Assembly: GCA_031835245.1 (NCBI GenBank)
Contig: JAVKOQ010000382.1
Span: 1 to 45,991, forward strand
DNA length: 45,991 nucleotides
DNA from: Balamuthia mandrillaris
Taxonomy: Eukaryota > Discosea > Longamoebia > Balamuthiidae
Reading direction: 5' to 3'
Below the pieces are notes generated by a model. That model was given only the letters and a program-made list of their open reading frames with translations. It ran no database searches and had not been told where the DNA came from. Below are positions 41,098 through 45,991 of this stretch, one piece after another. Numbering within the stretch: the stretch's first letter is position 1; every line of letters begins with the position of its first letter. Made by a program: the position numbers and the translations under genes.

Positions 41098-42637
41098 TTA
41101 TGCTCTGTGGCTTTCGAAAATACCGCTTCCAGAAGGAGAAGAGGAGGTGTAGGAAGAAAGAATGCCGCTGCCCGTCTTGCAGGTCAGCTTCACCACCGCA
41201 TGAAGCAACTCCGTCAACGTCTGTTCTTGCAACACGGAACATTCCACCAGAGCGGATGCCCTTATGGCCTTGGCACACTTTTCTGCTTGCGGCGAGAGCA
41301 CCCAGGGAGACGAAGCGTTTCCTCCGGACTTCTTCTTGGAAGAATGTTTCTTACGAAGGTCGATCTTTGTGGAAACCAGAATGATGGGCAAGTTGGGCTT
41401 ACAGTTGCGTAGCTCAGCGATCCAATTGACCTGCACGCTTCGCATGCTGCTTGGGTCGTTGCATGCAAAACATAAAATACAAACATCTGCCATCTATATT
41501 TGTATTTGTTTTGGTCAAAAGAGAGAAACAAAAGAGGGAGAAAACGGAGAAGAAAGCAAAAATAGAAGAGCAACAAGAACGTACCGCATAAGCATGCATT
41601 CGCATTCTGGCAGCTTCGCTGATACTCAACGAGTCCTGAAAGAGAATCACTCGCTCTCTTCCTTTATAGCTATACTTTACCGTGTGTCTCATCCCTTCGT
41701 TTCCATCTCTCGCTGTCATCAACGCTGATCCATGTTCTTTCTCCTTTCCTCCTGTCGCACTTGTTGATGTAGTCATCGTTGTAGTCGATGCTCCTCTTCG
41801 TAATGTTCCAACTGTTGACAACAGACTTTTCTTTCTCTTTGTAGATGTCGTCGGTATAGGAGGAACATATTTGGTGATCTGTCCTCCTCCAAAACAACAA
41901 TTGCCTATAAGACATAACGCTTTTATGAGAGCCGTTTTGCCGGTGTTGTTGTCGCCTATAACAACGCACGTGATGCGATCGTCACGCGGAACAAGCGAGC
42001 GTCGGCTCAACTTTCTTTCCAACATACTTTGTTTTGGAAAGTGATATTCTTCTTTCTCTTCCTCTGTGTCTTCTTTGTTGTCAGTTGGTTGCTGTTGACG
42101 TGAAGAAGGCACAGGAGAAGCTGAAGACTTCCTTGTTTTGGTTTCGGAACTGGCAGATAATAAACGAAAAGAAGAAGAACGTTCGGAACGACCTGGCGAA
42201 AGTAAACTTTGAAGTGTTGATGATGACGATGAAACTGAACCTTTTCTCCAGTGTCTTTCTGGTGTCGTCTCTTCTGTCTCACTTTCTTTGCCTTTTTCTT
42301 TCCGCTTGTTCTCTTTCTTTTTGTTTTTCTCTTTCTTCTTTTGTTTTCCTCTGCTTTCTTTTCTTTTCGCTTTGGAGGAAACCGGAGAAAGTTTGTTGTT
42401 CAGCTGTGGAGGAGAAGCTGTTATGGTGTCTTGCCGAGGAGTGAAAATTAAGAGAGGCCCGACAGAGTTTCTTCTTCGCTCCAGGCGCGAAGTATAATAG
42501 TCGAGTATCATTTTGTTTTGGAAGGAATCGACGTTTTGTTGAACCGCTGAATATTTGCTCAGAAATGCCATTTTGAATTGTTCCATTTGTTGTTCTGTTT
42601 TCGTTTGAGCATGCTTGAACGTTAGGAAGAGCGAAAA

Positions 42638-42677
<40 letters not shown>

Positions 42678-42803
42678 AGAAGAGAGAAGAGAGAGAGAAA
42701 GAGAGAAGAGAGAAGAGAGAAGAGAGAAGAGAGAAGAGAGAAGAGAACGATGAAGAGAAGAGAACGACGAAGAGAACGATGAAGAGAACGATGAAGAGTA
42801 GAG

Positions 42804-42852
<49 letters not shown>

Positions 42853-43495
42853 AGAGATTTCCAAAAAGGAAAGAGAGCAGAGAGGAGAGGAGGAAGAAAC
42901 CTCTTTCAAAGTCTTGGGGCGATTTAGACAACGGAGAGGCCTCCTCTTCCTCCTCATCATATGCCACCCTTTTGCTGCTTGAAGGGCTAGGGATAATCAG
43001 TCCCCCTCCGCCTGTGCCACCGCGAGGAGAGTTGATAGGAGTGGAGGCGGCGCTCTGTCGCCTCAGCCGCAGAACTTCTTCCCGGAGGCGTCGAATCTCT
43101 TCCTCCTGTTGTTGCAATAATTCACTCTTCTTGTCTTCGTCTATTGCCTCTTCCTCTTTGTTGCCCTTCAACTCGTTCCACGTTTGATGGCCTCCGCGAG
43201 AAGAAGGAGCGGAAGAAAGAGATAGCATGGAAGAAGAGGAAGCCTCAGAGTCATTGGCATCTTCCGGGTATAAAGGTTTGAACTCGTAACAAAATTCAAA
43301 GTCCTCTTCTTCCTCTTCCTCTTCCTCTTCTTCTTCATCGTCATCTTCGTCTTGGTAGTCAGCTTCTTCTTCACCACCCTCTTCTGGTACGCTGGGGTCG
43401 TCGTCTTGGCGTTCTTGTTGCGAGTCACTTTCGTCGCTCTCCATTTGTGTTTGCTCCTTTCTTTTCCTTCTCTCTTTATAATTTTTTTGAAGCAT
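41098..43495 (-). CDS. Atypical Rho-like GTPase with long N-terminal extension
   Basis: Three exons: 43495-42901, 42594-41585 and 41493-41098, giving 666 residues. The first ~50 residues are acidic, then comes a short coiled coil (EEEIRRLREEVLRLRRQ) and a long Ser/Lys/Glu-rich region. The GTPase-like domain starts near residue 400. G1 is CVVIGDNNTGKTALIKAL. G4 is ILVSTKIDLRKK, the TKxD form typical of Rho. G5-like ALVECSVL follows. The G3 position reads LFQDSLSISEAARMRM, where WDTAGQ is expected; Gly and Gln are both absent. A ~70-residue insert sits between G1 and G3. Hydrolysis is doubtful; it may be a GTP-locked switch or a scaffold (inference). No CAAX box is seen. An alternative start at 43444 is possible because a TATAAA-like box occurs at 43476-43481. 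Confidence 0.82.
42640..42870. repeat. GA-rich purine array in Rho-like gene intron 1
   Basis: About 230 bp of (GA)n with AGAAGAGA and AACGATGAAGAG variants on plus; CT-rich on the sense strand. It fills most of intron 1 (42900-42595). Confidence 0.92.
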
Positions 43496-43756
43496 TACAG
43501 CAAACAAAAAAAATGAATTAGGTATGTCGACAGAAAATATTTCCTAGACACTCTCGTTTTGGGTCGTTGGACCACTTTTTGTCCCTCTCCATGGTACAGA
43601 CTAAACAAGATTTGGTGCGATCCGGCTGGAGAAGATGGCTCGTTGTGTTACGGTTGTAGGCTCTGTTGCGGTGGTTGTTGCAAGAAAGTGGAGGAGAGGA
43701 GGAAGCGCCAGAAGGAGCTCACTGGTGGCGAGAGAGGACAAAACAGGCCTTTTGTT

Positions 43757-44765
43757 TCACCCGCTTTGGGAGGCTTGCGCAACACACTGACGGCATCGGC
43801 AGGAAAACTGCAATTGAGTTTGCCGCAGCTCCTCGGGGAGCTCCTCCATCGGCACGTCGTTGCCTGCTGCGCCCATACCGTCCTCCTCTTCCTCCTCCGC
43901 TTCCATGACTTCCTCCATGGCTTCCTCTTCCATCTCTTCCTCGCTCTCTCCTTCGTTCTCATTCTCTTCCTCCTTCTCCTCCTCTGTCTCATATTCCTCC
44001 TCCGTCTGTCCCTCATCCTTCTCGTCCTCCGTCTCTCCTTCCTCCTTCTCGTCCTCTGTTTCTCCCTCCTCCTTCTCGTCCTCCGTTTCACCCTCCTCCT
44101 TCTCGTCCTCTGTCTCTCCTTCCCTCTCCGAACGAACGCGTTCAACGTACAGACACCACCTTGCAAAAAAGACCTTTTGTTGCTCCGTGCTTGCTCTGAC
44201 GGGGTTGCCAAAAGTCAGCGGCGCATCGCAAGCGTGGTTGACCAGACTCAGCGCCCCGCACAACACAAACGTCCTGTGCTGCATGCGGTACAGTGAGAGA
44301 GAGAGTGTTGCCCCGCCAGCCGTTCCGCCGCGGGCACCTGCGTGACCTCGAACAACACGCCGCACAGAAGCCTCCTCCTCCCCTCCTCCGAGTAGTGCCT
44401 CTCCCACTGGATCCTATCCCGCAAGAACAGGCCCAACCCGCGCCCATCCGCGGTAGGCTGGACGCACAACGGCCCTTTGGGGTCCATCAAGGCCTTGTAG
44501 TAAGCGTACATGGCGTTCAAGGTGCGTTGGATGTTGTTTCTCTGGACTCGTCGGTTGCGGTTGCCTCGGCGGCACTCAGCCGAAAGTGCCCCTCCACGAA
44601 GGCCTTGAACTGCTGTGCCGTCATCAGCTCCTCCCTCTGGTAGAGCTGTTGGCGAACCTCCTCCTGGTCCAGCAGTTTGGCCCGGAAGAAGCACCAATGG
44701 TATATCCCGTGCGGGACCTGGTACTTGCCTTGACCAACTCGGTGCAACGCTCCACCATACTCCAT
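43757..44765 (-). CDS. SET-domain protein, with a frame change near the start of the domain
   Basis: Segments: 44765 to ~44576, ~44546 to 44338, and 44278 to 43757. The first gives VPHGIYHWCFFRAKLLDQEE in one frame. The second, in another frame, gives NNIQRTLNAMYAYYKALMDP and GRGLGLFLRDRIQWE, the SET N-terminal motif. After a 59-nt intron the third gives VLCGALSLVNHACDAPLTF, containing the NHxC SET core that binds S-adenosylmethionine, and ends with SCRCRQC, a CxCxxC post-SET-like zinc motif. SET proteins methylate lysines of histones or other proteins. An acidic insert with tandem EGETEDEKE units separates core and tail. The frame change needs either a 29-nt intron (44575-44547) or an indel in the assembly or allele, so the first junction is unresolved. 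The intron donor could also be 9 nt upstream. Confidence 0.68.
43996..44124. repeat. Coding 27-bp minisatellite (EGETEDEKE units)
   Basis: Four near-perfect 27-bp units and a fifth degenerate one encode the acidic nonapeptide repeat within the SET-domain gene. The unit length keeps the reading frame. Confidence 0.9.
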
Positions 44766-45599
44766 CCTTTGGCAGACAGTTTGTTTCTTCCTCTACCTCT
44801 TTCTTTCTCTCCGCTACGCTTTTTCTTTTTTCCCAACCGATTCCTCCTCTGCGAGAGAGAACCAGAAGAGAGAGACCGAACAAAAGGGAACTGAATGCGC
44901 GGTGGGCGTATGGCGGACGAGAAGAGTGCCCCCAGAACATGAGGATGGCGAAGAGAGGAAGCTACGTTTTTTTTTTCCAAACCAAAAAAAAAAAATTGCG
45001 CTCAATACCGACCGGCTACGCTCACCCTGTTAGGAGTGAGCAAGCAGCAGCAAAGAGCCACCTGCCACGATGCAGATTCACCCCTGAAAAAGCTATATAA
45101 TCCCACGCAAATCTCAGCGAGTTTGGAATTATGGGATGTGCAACTTTTCATCGACGTCTCGCGTCGGAGTTTCGGAAATCCCCGTCATAATTGCTTTTTT
45201 TGTAAAGAATTTCTTGGTCGTCATGTCCCTTTTTTGCGCAGTGTTCTTCAATTTTCGATTTTTTTATCACCTCAATAGGAATAATTTGGTGGTTTGTTAC
45301 ATGAGAACAACTGCCACCAAAAAAAAAAAAAAAACAATAAAATTACACCGCGTGAGGAAGGAACGTGGTGAGAGCGAAGGACTTCTCATTCTCTATCCCT
45401 TTCCCTTTCTCTTTATCTTCCTTACCGCTTTTGGGTCTCTCTCTTGTCTTTTTTTTTCTGTTTTGGTTGGGGAGAGAAAAGGAAGCGAGAAGAAAGAAAG
45501 AGACCTCCTTACGGAAATCTTTCACAAACAGAAAAACGAAAAAAAAATTCAGAGGTAGAGACACACCGCCACCGCCGCAAAAACGAATAAGAAAGTCGA
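44766..45599. other. Intergenic region, SET gene / Ser-Pro-rich gene
   Basis: About 830 bp, the largest gap in the window, between divergent genes. It has TATATAA at 45094-45100 and long purine or pyrimidine runs. Short frames exist but carry no recognisable domain. Confidence 0.5.
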
Positions 45600-45991
45600 A
45601 TGGCGACCACTCCGACACACTCGCAACCACCACAACAACAAACTCGAACTCCTACTCAAAATCTTCACGCTCTGCTCGCTCCCTCTTCTTCTCCGCCTTC
45701 CGCTTCCTCTTCTTCTTCTGCCTCCGGCGCCCATGTGGAGGCCTTCTTGTCCTCCTCTTCTCCCATTGTCACTTCGCCCAGAAAAAAGCACAGCCAGCAA
45801 AAACAGGAATGGGGCAAACAGCGGATCCGGCGTAACTCTCCGCCCTCTCACACCCCCGTTTTGCCCTCCTCCGTAGACCACATTTTTGCCTCCTCCTCGC
45901 CTTCTGCGCCTTCTCTTTCTTGCTCTTCTCCTTCCCCTTCCCCTTCTGCTTTTATTGGCGTTTCGCGAACCTCCTTTTCTTCCACTTCTTC
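45600..45991 (+). CDS. Ser/Pro-rich protein, N-terminal part only
   Basis: An ATG at 45600 opens a frame that runs without a stop to the window edge (130 codons seen). The product starts MATTPTHSQPPQQQTRTPTQ and continues as Ser/Pro-rich, mostly disordered sequence with a basic patch (SPRKKHSQQKQEWGKQRIRR). No domain is visible yet; such N-termini are common in protist kinases and regulators. The alternative on the opposite strand is a shorter Arg/Gly-rich frame that I judge less likely. The gene continues to the right of the window. Confidence 0.6.
   Translation, partial: MATTPTHSQPPQQQTRTPTQNLHALLAPSSSPPSASSSSSASGAHVEAFLSSSSPIVTSPRKKHSQQKQEWGKQRIRRNSPPSHTPVLPSSVDHIFASSSPSAPSLSCSSPSPSPSAFIGVSRTSFSSTS

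Noticed and set aside
45036-45278. 80-codon frame between the SET and Ser/Pro-rich genes
   Set aside because: No domain, signal peptide or splice context; composition typical of noncoding DNA here.
1-45991. Search for retroelement, Polinton, LTR, insertion-sequence or CRISPR signatures
   Set aside because: No reverse transcriptase, integrase, capsid, transposase or spaced direct repeats were recognised. The tandem repeats are simple satellites.

Overview
This is nuclear DNA from a free-living unicellular eukaryote. Most genes have several introns of about 55-150 bp, nearly all GT-AG. The proteins are eukaryotic types: CDC123, a mitochondrial-type rRNA methyltransferase, F-box, Ras and Rho GTPases, SET, an AAA ATPase and PAPS sulfotransferases. 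Intergenic spaces are short and I see no bacterial operons. The GTPase fusions, cysteine-containing LRR protein, type III polyketide synthase and secreted sulfatase would suit an amoebozoan, but the lineage is a guess. No mobile element, viral fossil, CRISPR array or tRNA was recognised.

Layout, left to right: a partial giant coiled-coil protein (minus); an MFS transporter (minus); an ADP-ribosylglycohydrolase family protein (plus), tail to tail with an RlmI-like methyltransferase (minus); a 14-exon LRR protein (minus); a secreted protein that may be TULIP-like (minus); the eIF2 assembly factor CDC123 (plus); a type III polyketide synthase (plus), tail to tail with a GNS-like sulfatase (minus); a small secreted Asp/Tyr-rich protein (plus); an MRM1-like 2'-O-methyltransferase (minus); a BCS1-like AAA ATPase (minus); an ankyrin/F-box/Ras-like GTPase fusion (minus); four tandem sulfotransferases (minus); a TatD-type metallohydrolase (plus), tail to tail with a secreted YHYH protein (minus); an atypical Rho-like GTPase (minus); a SET-domain protein (minus); and the 5' end of a Ser/Pro-rich gene (plus).

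The gene models were joined by hand from splice signals and reading phase; each spliced model except the SET gene keeps phase through all exons. The most distinctive features are the ankyrin/F-box/GTPase fusion with a 24-nt exon, the Rho-like protein with an eroded G3 motif, the sulfotransferase array, and introns loaded with simple repeats that are almost always pyrimidine-rich on the sense strand. Sulfotransferases and a sulfatase within 20 kb hint at sulfated-glycan turnover. The other genes are unrelated housekeeping or regulatory functions sharing a compact region.
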